Assembly: GCF_008122505.1 (NCBI RefSeq) | Contig: NZ_VSSB01000001.1 | Location: forward strand, 1,534,891-1,598,890 | Direction: 5' to 3' | DNA: 64,000 nt | From: Agromyces mariniharenae | GTDB lineage: Bacteria > Actinomycetota > Actinomycetes > Actinomycetales > Microbacteriaceae | Shown here: in pieces, positions 51,462 to 61,426 of the stretch | How positions within the stretch are numbered: position 1 is the first letter of the stretch | Layout of the letters: each line of letters opens with the position of its first letter | Notes under the pieces: generated by a model | Told to the model about the DNA's origin: nothing | Databases searched by the model: none | Seen by the model: the letters and a program-made list of their open reading frames with translations, nothing else | Program-made: the position numbers and the translations under genes

Positions 51462-52118
51462 ATGACGGCGATGGGGCGGTCTCTGGGGCTTGGGACGGCG
51501 GTCGTGCTGGCGCTCGGCCTGACGGCGTGCACGGTGGGCGGCGAGCCCGCCTCCACCGATCCGGTCGTGCAACTGGGCGCGCCCGGCGAGCCGAACCGCA
51601 CGCTCACGCCCGAGGAGGCCCGCGAGATCGGTGTGCCCGAACACGTCGACGCCGACGTGACGTTCATGCTCGACATGATCGACCACCACTCCCAGGCCCT
51701 GGTGATGACCGGGTACGTGAAGGAGAACACGGACGACCGCGACATCCGCCTGCTCGCCGAGCGCATGGAGGTCAGCCAGGAGGACGAGATCGACCAGATG
51801 GCGCAGTGGCTCCAGGACCGCGCGCAGCCGCTGCGCGAGAACGGCCACGACGGGCACGGCGGCGGGCACGGGATGCCGGGCATGCTCACCGAGGAGCAGC
51901 TCGCTGAGCTCGAGGCCGCGAAGGGCGACGCGTTCGACCTGCTGTTCCTCGAGTACATGATCCAGCATCACCAGGGCGCCCTGCAGATGGTGCAGGACCT
52001 CTACCAGGCGGGCGGCGGCCAGGAGCCGGGCGTCGGCCAGTTCGCGGCCCACGTCGAAGGCGACCAGGGCATCGAGATCGCCCGCATGCAGGAGATGCTC
52101 GCGGAGCGCACGTCCTGA
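51462..52118 (+). CDS. DUF305 lipoprotein
   Basis: The 218-residue protein has a lipoprotein signal (VVLALGLTAC, cysteine at about 23), so it should be tethered outside the membrane. The DUF305 pattern FMLDMIDHHSQALVMTGYV and EYMIQHHQGALQMVQDL carries paired histidines in two helical repeats. The linker GHDGHGGGHGMPGM is rich in histidine and methionine, suggesting metal binding. DUF305 proteins are often linked to copper. GAGGAG is four bases before the ATG; a second ATG nine bases on is possible. Confidence 0.88.
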   Translation: MTAMGRSLGLGTAVVLALGLTACTVGGEPASTDPVVQLGAPGEPNRTLTPEEAREIGVPEHVDADVTFMLDMIDHHSQALVMTGYVKENTDDRDIRLLAERMEVSQEDEIDQMAQWLQDRAQPLRENGHDGHGGGHGMPGMLTEEQLAELEAAKGDAFDLLFLEYMIQHHQGALQMVQDLYQAGGGQEPGVGQFAAHVEGDQGIEIARMQEMLAERTS

Positions 52119-52179
52119 GTCCGAGCCCATCGTCGCACTGACGACCCGACGCGCTCGACCCGGCCGGGATGCGAAAGGA

Positions 52180-52200
52180 GGCCGGGCACGAAGCCCGGCC
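52180..52200. terminator. Hairpin between convergent genes
   Basis: GGCCGGGC and GCCCGGCC form a perfect eight-pair stem with an ACGAA loop, followed by CCCCCC. It lies between the DUF305 gene and the LVIVD gene and could end transcription from both sides. Confidence 0.7.
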
Positions 52201-52231
52201 CCCCCCTCATCCGATCAGTCGGATCCGCTCG

Positions 52232-54043
52232 TCAACTCCCCGCCTCGGCGAGCGCGTCGAGCGCCTGCACGAGGTTCGAGTCGGCGGGCAGGCCCGAGGT
52301 GCGACCCGCGTTGCCGAGGTGCGTGGCGACCGCATTGGCGCTCGCCGACCCGCCGGCCGAGAGCTTCTCGGCCTGGTCGATCGACTTGCGCACCTGCTTG
52401 AGCGCGTTGCCGCTCAGGCTGCCGTCGCGCTCGGCCTGGTCGACGAACGACCGCACGACCGCGTAGCTCGGGTCGTGCACGAGCTTCGACTGCAGCTGCG
52501 CGTTGAACTCGTCGAGCTGGATCTCCCCCGCAGCCGCGATCTCGTTGGCCGTCAATATCGCGCTCGGCGTGAACGCCAGGCTCTCGAACCCTCGCGCGAT
52601 CTCGCTGCCGAGCACGTTGCCGTTGTACCAGTACGTCGACCAGAACCCGCCGAGGTTCAGCCCCGTCGGGTTCGGCGTGTTGATCGGACCGCGATCGGCG
52701 TAGGCGATCTCCACGGGGTTGGCCGTGTCGGTGAAGTCGATCACCGAGAGGCCGCCCTGGTACCAAGCCTGCACCATGATGTCGCGACCCGGAACCGGCA
52801 CGATCGAGCCGTTGTGCGCCACGCAGTTCTCCTGCGAGGTCTGCACGGCCGGGAGCTTGTAGTAGCTCTGGAACTCCATCTTGCCGTCGACGATGTCGAA
52901 CAGCGCATTGGCGCCCCACTCGGGCTGGTCGGTCACACGGCAGCGGGCCGACGTGCCGCCGCCCCACTCGTCGGTGAAGATGACCTTCGTGCCGTCGTTG
53001 TTGAACGTCGCCGAGTGCCAGTACGAGAAGTTCGGGTCGGCGACCGCGTCGAGGCGCACCGGGTTCACCGGGTCGGTGATGTCGACGAGGATGCCGTTGC
53101 CCTGGCACGCGCCCGCGAGGAGCCCGATCTCGGGGAACGCCGTCACGTCATGGCACGTGTTGGTGTTCGGCAGCGGGCTGTACGGGATGCCGCTCGGGTG
53201 CAGAGTGCCGGTGGGCGTGTTCTGCAGGCCGTTGAACGCGCCCGTCGCCGGGTCGGTGAAGATGCGCGGCTGGCTCACGATCGCCGCCGTCTGCGGCGCC
53301 GCGAGCGGCACCTTGATGACGTCGATGCGCCACTGCGTGGGGTTGCCCGTGGTGACGGGGGTCTGCGTGTTCGTGTTGGCGTTCTCGCAGCCCGCGAGCT
53401 CAGCCGCCGGACGGACGCCCGACGTGCCCGAGTTGTAGATGTAGACGTTGTTCGGGTCGTCGGGGTCGGTCACGAGCGTGTGCGTGTGCGATCCGCGACA
53501 GGTCTGCACGCCCGGCAGCTGCACCGGGTTCGAGATGTCGCTGATATCGAAGATGCGCACGCCGCGGAACCGCTCGAGGTTCACGGAGCCGCCGGCGCCC
53601 TGCGTGCCGCAGTCGATGCGGCCGCGCGTCTCCTCGACCGACATGAACAGCAGGTCGCCGTAGACGGACACGTCACCCTGGCCGCCGGGACACACGAACG
53701 ACGACTGCAGCGTCGGCTCGCCGGGATCCGAGATGTCGTAGACCTGGAAGCCGTTGAAGTTGCCGACGATGGCGTTGTCGCCCGTGAACGCCAGGTCGGA
53801 GTTCACGAACCCGAAGTTGCCCGGAGCCGCGTCGAACGGGGCGACGCGGGGCAGCTTCGCGAGCCACTCGATGTTGCTCACAGCCTCGCCTGCGTCGTGG
53901 TACCCGGGCGCAAGGCCTTCGCGCGGGTCGTCCTCTTCGGCGCTCGCGCTCGTGGCGGCGAACAGCGACGTGCCGAGCACCAGCGCTCCGACTGCCGCGA
54001 GCGCTCTCCTGCGCCATCGGACGGGTGTTGATGAGGTTCTCAT
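52232..54043 (-). CDS. Secreted LVIVD-repeat protein
   Basis: The 603-residue protein has a Sec signal (RRRALAAVGALVLGTSLFAATSASA) and then a beta-propeller-like repeat region. Repeats have the pattern FQVYDISDPGEPTLQSSF, VRIFDISDISNPVQL, ILVDITDPVNPVRL and LSVIDFTDTANPVEI. The C-terminal 100 residues are helical, with DEFNAQLQSKL. GAGAGGG is eight bases before the ATG. LVIVD proteins are surface or exported proteins of unknown function. Confidence 0.85.
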   Translation of the reverse strand: MRTSSTPVRWRRRALAAVGALVLGTSLFAATSASAEEDDPREGLAPGYHDAGEAVSNIEWLAKLPRVAPFDAAPGNFGFVNSDLAFTGDNAIVGNFNGFQVYDISDPGEPTLQSSFVCPGGQGDVSVYGDLLFMSVEETRGRIDCGTQGAGGSVNLERFRGVRIFDISDISNPVQLPGVQTCRGSHTHTLVTDPDDPNNVYIYNSGTSGVRPAAELAGCENANTNTQTPVTTGNPTQWRIDVIKVPLAAPQTAAIVSQPRIFTDPATGAFNGLQNTPTGTLHPSGIPYSPLPNTNTCHDVTAFPEIGLLAGACQGNGILVDITDPVNPVRLDAVADPNFSYWHSATFNNDGTKVIFTDEWGGGTSARCRVTDQPEWGANALFDIVDGKMEFQSYYKLPAVQTSQENCVAHNGSIVPVPGRDIMVQAWYQGGLSVIDFTDTANPVEIAYADRGPINTPNPTGLNLGGFWSTYWYNGNVLGSEIARGFESLAFTPSAILTANEIAAAGEIQLDEFNAQLQSKLVHDPSYAVVRSFVDQAERDGSLSGNALKQVRKSIDQAEKLSAGGSASANAVATHLGNAGRTSGLPADSNLVQALDALAEAGS

Positions 54044-54239
54044 CGGTGATGCCCTCTCTTCTCGTGCTTCTCGAATCTGTCTCGCAACGATCGATGCCCT
54101 CCGACGAGCGGCGGCACTTCCTCGTGCCGCTCGCCGGCCCGAGGGCCGACCTCGGACCAACGTACCGAGGAAAGCGGTTCCAATGCATCCGTTTTCGGAT
54201 GATCGGCTTGTCAGGGGCGCCGCATAGGCTCGGGAGCAC

Positions 54240-55589
54240 ATGAGCACCACCCTCACTCGCCGCGCCGTCGACCGCGACATCCTGCGACTCGCCGTGCCCG
54301 CGCTCGGCGCCCTGATCGCCGAGCCGCTGTTCCTCCTCGCCGACACGGCGATGGTCGGCCACCTCGGCGCGACCCCGCTCGCCGGCCTCGGGCTCGCGAG
54401 CGCCGTACTGCAGACGATCATCGGGCTGATGGTGTTCCTCGCCTACGCGACGACGCCGTCGGTGGCCCGCCGTGTCGGTGCCGGCGACGAGCGCGGCGCG
54501 GTGGCATCCGGGGTCGACGGGTTGTGGCTCGCGCTCGGGCTCGGCGCAGTGCTCGCGCTCGCCGGCTGGGCGGCGACGCCGTGGCTCGTCGGGGTGTTCG
54601 GGGCATCCGCCGAGGTGAGCGACGCGGCATCCGCGTACCTCTCGATCTCGATGGCCGGACTGCCGGCCATGCTCGTCGTGTTCGCGGCCACCGGCCTGCT
54701 GCGCGGCCTGCAGGACACGCGCACGCCGCTCTGGGTGGCGGGCATCGGCTTCGCCGCGAACATCGCGCTCAACGCGCTCTTCATCTACGGGTTCGGGTGG
54801 GGCATCGCCGGATCGGCCATCGGCACGGTCGTCGCCCAATGGGGCATGGTCGCGGTGTACCTCGTGGTCATCGCGCGGCATGTCGGCCGGGTGGGCGCGA
54901 GCCCGTGGCCGCATCACGCGGGCGTGCTGCGCGGGGCCGTGTCGGGCGGCTGGCTGTTCCTGCGCACGGCGAGCCTGCGCGTGGCGCTGCTGCTCGCGAC
55001 CTGGGCGGCGACCTCGCTCGGGTCCGACGAGCTCGCGGCCTACCAAGTGGCGATCACGATCTACTTCACGCTCGGGTTCGCGCTCGACGCGCTCGCGATC
55101 GCCGCACAGGCGCTCATCGGCAAGGGCCTCGGCTCGGGCGACGTGGAGCACGTGCGCGCGGTGCTCCGCCGCTGCGTGGAGTGGGGTGTCTGGTCGGGCG
55201 TCGTGCTCGGCGGAGTCGTGGTCGCGACGGCATGGGTGCTGCCCGCGCTGTTCACCTCGTCGCCCGAGGTCGCGGCGCTGCTGCCGCCGTCGCTCGTGGT
55301 GCTCGGGCTGTCGGCGCCGCTCGGCGGACTCGTCTTCGTGCTCGACGGCGTGCTCATCGGCGCGGGCGACGCCCGCTACCTCGCCTGGACCGGCCTGGTG
55401 AACCTCGCGGCGTTCGTGCCCCTGGCGCTCGGCACCGTCTGGTGGGCGGATGCCGCGGGCCTCCCCGGCGCGGCATCCCTCGCCTGGCTCACGGCGTCGT
55501 TCGCGATCGGCTACCTCGCCGCGCGGGCGGTGACGCTGTCGCTCCGGGCGCGGGGCACACGCTGGATGGTCGTGGGCGCGACCGCCTGA
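54240..55589 (+). CDS. MATE family efflux transporter
   Basis: The 449-residue protein has twelve hydrophobic segments and the MATE signature near the start, ILRLAVPALGALIAEPLFLLADTAMVGHLGATPLAGL. The second half repeats the pattern with LAAYQVAITIYFTLGFALDALAIAAQALIGKGLG. It is an Na+- or H+-driven multidrug exporter of the DinF/NorM type. TAGGCT lies nine bases before the ATG. Confidence 0.93.
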   Translation: MSTTLTRRAVDRDILRLAVPALGALIAEPLFLLADTAMVGHLGATPLAGLGLASAVLQTIIGLMVFLAYATTPSVARRVGAGDERGAVASGVDGLWLALGLGAVLALAGWAATPWLVGVFGASAEVSDAASAYLSISMAGLPAMLVVFAATGLLRGLQDTRTPLWVAGIGFAANIALNALFIYGFGWGIAGSAIGTVVAQWGMVAVYLVVIARHVGRVGASPWPHHAGVLRGAVSGGWLFLRTASLRVALLLATWAATSLGSDELAAYQVAITIYFTLGFALDALAIAAQALIGKGLGSGDVEHVRAVLRRCVEWGVWSGVVLGGVVVATAWVLPALFTSSPEVAALLPPSLVVLGLSAPLGGLVFVLDGVLIGAGDARYLAWTGLVNLAAFVPLALGTVWWADAAGLPGAASLAWLTASFAIGYLAARAVTLSLRARGTRWMVVGATA

Positions 55590-55590
55590 G

Positions 55591-55704
55591 TCAGTCGCGG
55601 CGGAATCGGCGCAGGAGCACGACCGCCAGCGCGACGACGGCGGCGGGCACGAGCAGGACGGCGGCGATGATGACGACGTGCCAGGCGAGGAAGCCTTCGA
55701 GCAT
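55591..55704 (-). CDS. 37-residue single-helix membrane protein
   Basis: The frame encodes MLEGFLAWHVVIIAAVLLVP followed by AAVVALAVVLLRRFRRD, one long hydrophobic helix and a positive tail that should stay in the cytosol. TACATT at 55711-55716 is six bases before the ATG, the arrangement seen at many clear genes here. It is too short for most gene finders. It lies just after the MATE stop codon, on the other strand. No homologue is recognised. Confidence 0.5.
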   Translation of the reverse strand: MLEGFLAWHVVIIAAVLLVPAAVVALAVVLLRRFRRD

Positions 55705-55710
55705 GTGCCG

Positions 55711-55716
55711 AATGTA
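55711..55716 (-). promoter_or_regulatory. Predicted -10 box (TACATT) of the 37-residue gene
   Basis: TACATT and CGGCAC precede the ATG at 55704. It is the main evidence that the small frame is expressed. Confidence 0.45.
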
Positions 55717-55746
55717 GCGCCTCCGTGGTGCCGCGCGCGGGGGCGG

Positions 55747-56814
55747 TCAGGCGCGCGGCGGGGCCGTCGTGCTCCCGACGTGGAGCGTGCTCGTGAACTG
55801 CACCGACTCGGCGGGCTGCCCGGGCTCGCCGTCGAGGAGGCGAACGATCGCCTCGCCCGCGGCGCGGCCCTTCGCGACCGACGGCTGCACGAGTGTGGTG
55901 AGGTCGTGCTGCAGGCCGTCGACCCGGATGCCGTCGAAGCCCACCACGCTGAGCTCCGCGGGGACCGCGATCCCGAGCTCCTCCGCGGCCCAGATCACGC
56001 CGGCGGCGAGCAGGTCGCTCTGCGCGAGGATCGCCGTCGGTCGGTGCGAAGGGTCGGCGAGCAGGGCGCGTCCGGCCTCGAGGCCCTCCTCGATCGAGCT
56101 CGCACCGGCGACGCGGCCGGTCGCGTCGGGGAACACCTCGCGCGCGCCGATGAGTCGCTCGGTGGCGGTGTCGGCCGTGCTCGAGTCGACGAGCGCGGCG
56201 GTGAGCGGGCCCCGCGTGCGGGCGGCGTCGAACGGGAGCGTGACGAGCGCGACATCCGTGTGCCCGAGCTGTCGAAGGTGCTCGGCCCCGCGACGCGTGG
56301 CCTCGCGGTTGTCGATGGAGATCTGCGGCACGTCCTCGCCGGGGTCTCCCTCGATGGCGACCGCGGGGATGCCGCGGCGTCGCAGCGCGTCGACGGAGTG
56401 CTCGAGGCGCGGGCTGCAGCCGACGAGCACGACGGCGTCGACGGGCGCGGACTCGATGCCGACCGCGTTGCCGCCCGCCTCGCCCGTGTCGGTGAGCAGG
56501 AGCAGGCCGGCGCCGAGCGGCGCGATGCCCTCGGTGATGCCGTCGAGCATCTGGATCTTCACGGGATCGAGGAAGGCCGCGCGCACGCGCTCCTCCAGCA
56601 CGACGCCGACGATGCCCGAGCGGCCGCGGCGCAGCGAGCGCGCCCGCGGGTCGGGGCCCGCGTAGCCGAGCTCGGCGGCGGCGGCGAGCACGCGCTCCTT
56701 CGTGGCATCCGACACCGGGCCGGAGCCGCTGAAGGCGAGCGACGCGGTCGACGCGGAGACGCCGGCCTTCGCCGCGACGTCGGCGAGGGTGGGACGTGCT
56801 GCGGTGTCGGTCAT
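55747..56814 (-). CDS. LacI family transcriptional regulator
   Basis: The 355-residue protein has a LacI helix-turn-helix and hinge (PTLADVAAKAGVSASTASLAFSGSGPVSDATKERVLAAAAELGY). A periplasmic-binding-type effector domain follows, with GIVGVVLEERVRAAFLDPVKIQMLDGI and VPAELSVVGFDGIRVDGLQHDLTTLVQP. GAGGAG lies about eleven bases before the ATG. A 12-bp palindrome, CGAATCGATTCG, sits just upstream of its -10 box, and the same core lies in the MFS promoter at 60001, so it probably represses both itself and that transporter. The effector, likely a sugar, is unknown. Confidence 0.92.
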   Translation of the reverse strand: MTDTAARPTLADVAAKAGVSASTASLAFSGSGPVSDATKERVLAAAAELGYAGPDPRARSLRRGRSGIVGVVLEERVRAAFLDPVKIQMLDGITEGIAPLGAGLLLLTDTGEAGGNAVGIESAPVDAVVLVGCSPRLEHSVDALRRRGIPAVAIEGDPGEDVPQISIDNREATRRGAEHLRQLGHTDVALVTLPFDAARTRGPLTAALVDSSTADTATERLIGAREVFPDATGRVAGASSIEEGLEAGRALLADPSHRPTAILAQSDLLAAGVIWAAEELGIAVPAELSVVGFDGIRVDGLQHDLTTLVQPSVAKGRAAGEAIVRLLDGEPGQPAESVQFTSTLHVGSTTAPPRA

Positions 56815-56859
56815 GGTCTGGTCGCTCCTCGGCGGTCGGCGGAACCGGCCTTCGCCCTG

Positions 56860-56880
56860 ATTGTAGGCCGAATCGATTCG
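56860..56880 (-). promoter_or_regulatory. lacI-type promoter with operator
   Basis: On the minus strand CGAATCGATTCG (56869-56880) is followed three bases later by TACAAT (56860-56865), a strong -10 box. A bound dimer would cover the spacer of the promoter. Confidence 0.7.
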
Positions 56881-56930
56881 ATGCCGGCTGGGAGGCGCGG
56901 CCCGGGCGCGCCGGAGTCGAGCCCGCTCGT

Positions 56931-57362
56931 TCACTCCCGCTCGGCGAGTTCCTTGATCTTCGCGAGTGCCGAGTCCCACATGCCCTGGGAGTGGTCGCGC
57001 GCCTCGGTCGTGCGGTTGCCGTCCTGCTCGAGCGTGAGCACGGTTCCGCCGTCGGCGTCCTCGAGCGTCCAGGTGAGCGTGTGGTGGTTCTCGGGCACGT
57101 CGGCGTCGCCGCTCAGCGGGCTGAAGTGCGTGTTCACGAGGCGCCGTCCGGGCTCGAACTCGAGGACCACGCCGTGATCCGAGTACGGGCGGCCCTCCCA
57201 GACCCCGTGCCAACGGATCGGCCCGCCGACCGTCCAGTCGGTCTCGAGGTCGGTCCCGAACATGAACTCGCGCGTGGCATCGGGGTCGGTCAGCACCGCC
57301 CAGACGCGCTCGCGCGGCGCACCGATCGTGATCGTCGACGTCGCGACGAATCCCTCCGCCAT
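56931..57362 (-). CDS. SRPBCC/AHSA1-type protein
   Basis: The 143-residue protein has the Bet v1-like fold pattern of AHSA1 proteins: TITIGAPRERVWAVLTDPDATREFMFGTDLETDWTVGG at the start, and HHTLTWTLEDADGGTVLTLEQDG before the C-terminal helix. GAAGGGA lies seven bases before the ATG. It is encoded between lacI and kbl on the same strand. Ligand unknown. Confidence 0.85.
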   Translation of the reverse strand: MAEGFVATSTITIGAPRERVWAVLTDPDATREFMFGTDLETDWTVGGPIRWHGVWEGRPYSDHGVVLEFEPGRRLVNTHFSPLSGDADVPENHHTLTWTLEDADGGTVLTLEQDGNRTTEARDHSQGMWDSALAKIKELAERE

Positions 57363-57427
57363 GGTCGGCTCCCTTCGGTCGGCCCCATCGGATGCCGCGG
57401 CGTCGCGCCGCGGCATCCGTCATCTCG

Positions 57428-58621
<1,194 letters not shown>

Positions 58622-58623
58622 GC

Positions 58624-59667
58624 TCAGACCTCCGTCCAGTCGAGGATGACCTTGCCGACGCCGCCCGATGCGGCCGCATCGAACGCCGCCCGCCACTCGC
58701 GCGCCGGGTAGCGGTCGCTGATGATGGATGCCACGCGCGAACGCAGCTCGGCGCTCGTCTGCAGCATCGCGCTCATGGAGTTCCACGTCTCGAACATCTC
58801 GCGCCCGTAGATGCCCTTGAGCGTGAGCATGTGGGTCACGACCTTGCCCCAGTCGATCGCGTAGGGCTCGCTCGGCAGGCCGAGGAGCGCGATGCGTCCG
58901 CCATGGTTCATGTTCTCGATCATCTCGGGCAGCGCCTTCGCCGATCCCGACATCTCGAAGCCCACGTCGAAGCCCTCGCGCATCCCGAGGCGCGGCTGCA
59001 CGTCGCGGATGCGTTCGCGCGACACGTCGACCGCGGCATCCGCCCCCATCGCGAGTGCCAGCTCGAGGCGAGCCGGGCTCACGTCGCTCGCGACGATGAA
59101 CCGGGCGCCGACGTGCCGAGCGACCGCGATGGACATGAGGCCGATGGGGCCGCAGCCGGTGACGAGCACGTCCTCGCCGACGACCGAGAACGCGAGCGCG
59201 GTGTGCACGGCGTTGCCGAACGGGTCGAAGATCGCGCCGACCTCGGGCTCGACATCGGCGTGGTGCACCCACACGTTCTCGCCGGGGATCACGACGTACT
59301 CGGCGAACGCGCCGTCGCGGTGGAGGCCGAGGCCCTTCGTGCGGATGCACATCTGGCGGCGACCGGCGCGGCAGTTGCGGCACATGCCGCACACGATGTG
59401 GCCCTCGCCCGACACGCGGTCGCCGACCGCGACGTCGTGCACGAGCTCGCCGACCTCGACGACCTCGCCGTAGAACTCGTGGCCCGGGATGAGCGGCGCC
59501 TGGATCTCGGATGCGGCCCAGTCGTCCCACTGCTCGATGTGCAGGTCGGTGCCGCAGATGCCCGTGCGGAGCACCCGGATCTTGACCTCCTCGGGCCCGG
59601 GCTCGGGCTCGGGTCGGTCGACGAGTTCGAGTCCCGCTGCGGGCGCGGGCTTGTACAGGGCCTTCAT
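58624..59667 (-). CDS. tdh: L-threonine 3-dehydrogenase
   Basis: The 347-residue zinc dehydrogenase oxidises threonine to 2-amino-3-oxobutyrate with NAD+. Catalytic zinc residues lie in [17 protein letters not shown] and [13 protein letters not shown]. Four structural cysteines are in [16 protein letters not shown], and the cofactor loop is [22 protein letters not shown]. The ATG at 59667 (MKALYK) is preferred to an in-frame ATG at 59742 because the upstream residues are not typical. The gene is followed by kbl, two bases away. Confidence 0.95.
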   Translation of the reverse strand: MKALYKPAPAAGLELVDRPEPEPGPEEVKIRVLRTGICGTDLHIEQWDDWAASEIQAPLIPGHEFYGEVVEVGELVHDVAVGDRVSGEGHIVCGMCRNCRAGRRQMCIRTKGLGLHRDGAFAEYVVIPGENVWVHHADVEPEVGAIFDPFGNAVHTALAFSVVGEDVLVTGCGPIGLMSIAVARHVGARFIVASDVSPARLELALAMGADAAVDVSRERIRDVQPRLGMREGFDVGFEMSGSAKALPEMIENMNHGGRIALLGLPSEPYAIDWGKVVTHMLTLKGIYGREMFETWNSMSAMLQTSAELRSRVASIISDRYPAREWRAAFDAAASGGVGKVILDWTEV

Positions 59668-59834
59668 CGGCGACGCCTTCTTCGTACGGGCGCCTGCGGG
59701 GTGGGCCGGCGCCGGGCTCGTGCGCCGAGGGTCACGACGCACGTCGAGGTGACCCGTTCATCGTAATCGCGGCCGCGGGCGGATGACGCCGGGGGGCGAC
59801 GGCGAGCGGATGTCACGGATCCCGACCTCTCGAT

Positions 59835-59915
59835 CCGAGTGCAGGAAGTTCCGCGCCACGCGCCGTCTCAGGCCGTGCCGACACGCCGCACCTGGCCAGC
59901 ACTTCCTGCATTCGG
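59835..59915. repeat. Nested inverted repeat (TGCAGGAAGT type)
   Basis: CCGAGTGCAGGAAGT at 59835-59849 and ACTTCCTGCATTCGG at 59901-59915 pair over 15 positions with one mismatch. An inner CTCAGG/CCTGG pair lies within the loop. Size and nesting resemble the four-box elements elsewhere. Confidence 0.7.
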
Positions 59916-59993
59916 TGCGGCTGATGCTGCGGCATCCGACTCATCTTGGGTCACTCGAACGGATGCCGCGGCAAAACCGAGCGCAGGTCGATA

Positions 59994-60021
59994 TTGACGC
60001 TCGAATCGATTCGACTACACT
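59994..60021 (+). promoter_or_regulatory. MFS promoter with LacI-type operator in the spacer
   Basis: TTGACG (59994-59999) and TACACT (60016-60021) are 16 bases apart, a near-consensus promoter. The perfect palindrome TCGAATCGATTCGA (60001-60014) fills the spacer. The same core occurs in the lacI promoter. Binding there would block polymerase directly. The leader to the ATG at 60072 is about 43 bases. Confidence 0.8.
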
Positions 60022-60071
60022 GGAACCACCTTCAGCATCCCGGCCGCCGGCCCCTTCGACGACGAGGAACC

Positions 60072-61376
60072 ATGTCGCACAACCGAGACGACGAATCCGC
60101 CCTCGCAGAGCGCAGCGACGCGTCCCCCGCGCCCGGCGGATCCGCGGCCGGTCGGCCGCGCCGCGAGCTCACCGCCTGGCGCAACGCGGTCTTCGCCGTC
60201 TTCTTCCTCTCGGGCCTGAGCATGGCGAGCTGGGTCGCCCGCCTGCCCGCGGTGCGCGACTACACCGAGCTCAGCACGCAGGGCGTCGGCCTCGTCATCA
60301 TGGGCGGATCCATCGGCGCCGTGCTCGGCCTCATCGCCGCCCCGTGGCTGATGGCGCGCGTCGGCGCGCGCGCCGGCATGATCGGCGTGCTCGTGACCGT
60401 GTCGGTCGGGCTCGTGTCGGTCGGCGTCGGCGGCTCGCTCCTGCCGTCCGTCCCGCTCGTGGTCATCGGGCTCTTCCTGTTCGGCTTCGGCAACGGCGCG
60501 GTCGACGTGATGATGAACGTCGAGGGCGCCGAGGCCGAGCGCGAGATCGGCAAGACGCTCATGCCGCTCATGCACGCGTTCTTCAGCTTCGGCACGGTCG
60601 CCGGCGCCGGACTCGCCGCCGTGGCATCGGCCCTCGCCATCTCGGTGGCCGTGCACCTCGGCGTGATCGCGCTGCTCATCGCGGGCGGCGTCGTGGTCGC
60701 CGTGCGCTACGTGCCCGTGCGCGAGGAGCTCGGCGACGACCCGCACGACGACACACCGCGCGCGCCCTGGACGCAGCGCCTGCGCGAGAGCCTCGCCGTG
60801 TGGGCCGACGTGCGGCTGCTCCTCATCGGCGTCGTCATGCTCGGCATGTCGTTCGCCGAGGGCGGCGCCAACGACTGGTTGGCGCTCGCGGTCGTCGACG
60901 GGCACGGCTACGACGCGACGATCGGCGCGGCCGTGTTCACGGTCTTCACGGTGGCCATCACCGCCGCCCGCATCGTCGGCGGTCCGCTCATCGACCGCTT
61001 CGGGCGCGTGCGGATGCTGCAGGCCCTCGCCGCGATCGGCGTCATCGGCCTCACGCTCTTCATCTTCAGCAGCGAGCCCTGGATGCTCATCGTCGGCACC
61101 GTGCTCTGGGGCATCGGCTGCTCGCTCGGCTTCCCGGTCGGCATGTCGGCCGCCGCCGACGTGCCCGACCGCCGGCTCGCCGCCTCGCGCGTGAGCGCCG
61201 TGGCGATCATCGGCTACTGCGCGTTCCTCGCCGGCCCGCCGTTCCTCGGCTTCCTCGGCGAGCACTTCGGCCTCCTCAACGCGCTGCTCGTGCTCCTCGG
61301 CCTCATGGTGCTCGCGGGCATCGCGGCGCCCGCCGCACGCGAGCAGTCGGGGCCGCGGGCGCGCGCGAAGGCCTGA
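60072..61376 (+). CDS. MFS transporter (FucP-like/fungal-type sugar permease)
   Basis: The 434-residue protein has twelve transmembrane segments after a polar start of about 35 residues. FFLSGLSMASWVARLPAVRDYTELSTQGVGLVIMGGSIGAVLGL carries the first two helices; GFGNGAVDVMMNVEGAEAEREIGK and GGPLIDRFGRVRMLQAL are MFS loops. GAGGA is three bases before the ATG. The promoter carries a LacI-type operator, so the substrate is probably a sugar or nucleoside sensed by the regulator at 55747. Confidence 0.88.
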   Translation: MSHNRDDESALAERSDASPAPGGSAAGRPRRELTAWRNAVFAVFFLSGLSMASWVARLPAVRDYTELSTQGVGLVIMGGSIGAVLGLIAAPWLMARVGARAGMIGVLVTVSVGLVSVGVGGSLLPSVPLVVIGLFLFGFGNGAVDVMMNVEGAEAEREIGKTLMPLMHAFFSFGTVAGAGLAAVASALAISVAVHLGVIALLIAGGVVVAVRYVPVREELGDDPHDDTPRAPWTQRLRESLAVWADVRLLLIGVVMLGMSFAEGGANDWLALAVVDGHGYDATIGAAVFTVFTVAITAARIVGGPLIDRFGRVRMLQALAAIGVIGLTLFIFSSEPWMLIVGTVLWGIGCSLGFPVGMSAAADVPDRRLAASRVSAVAIIGYCAFLAGPPFLGFLGEHFGLLNALLVLLGLMVLAGIAAPAAREQSGPRARAKA

Positions 61377-61414
61377 AGCGCGCGTGAGGGCCTGAGCGCG
61401 TCGGCGGCCCGCCG

Positions 61415-61420
61415 TACACT
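61415..61420 (+). promoter_or_regulatory. Predicted nucS -10 box (TACACT), leaderless start
   Basis: TACACT and CGACAG precede the GTG of nucS at 61427. Confidence 0.55.
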
Positions 61421-61426
61421 CGACAG

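Larger units (their letters stand above)
59668..60071. other. Divergent intergenic region of 404 bases between tdh and the MFS gene
   Basis: No gene was found. The region holds one 81-base inverted repeat at 59835-59915 and the MFS promoter at 59994-60021. The tdh promoter was not identified with confidence. Confidence 0.7.
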
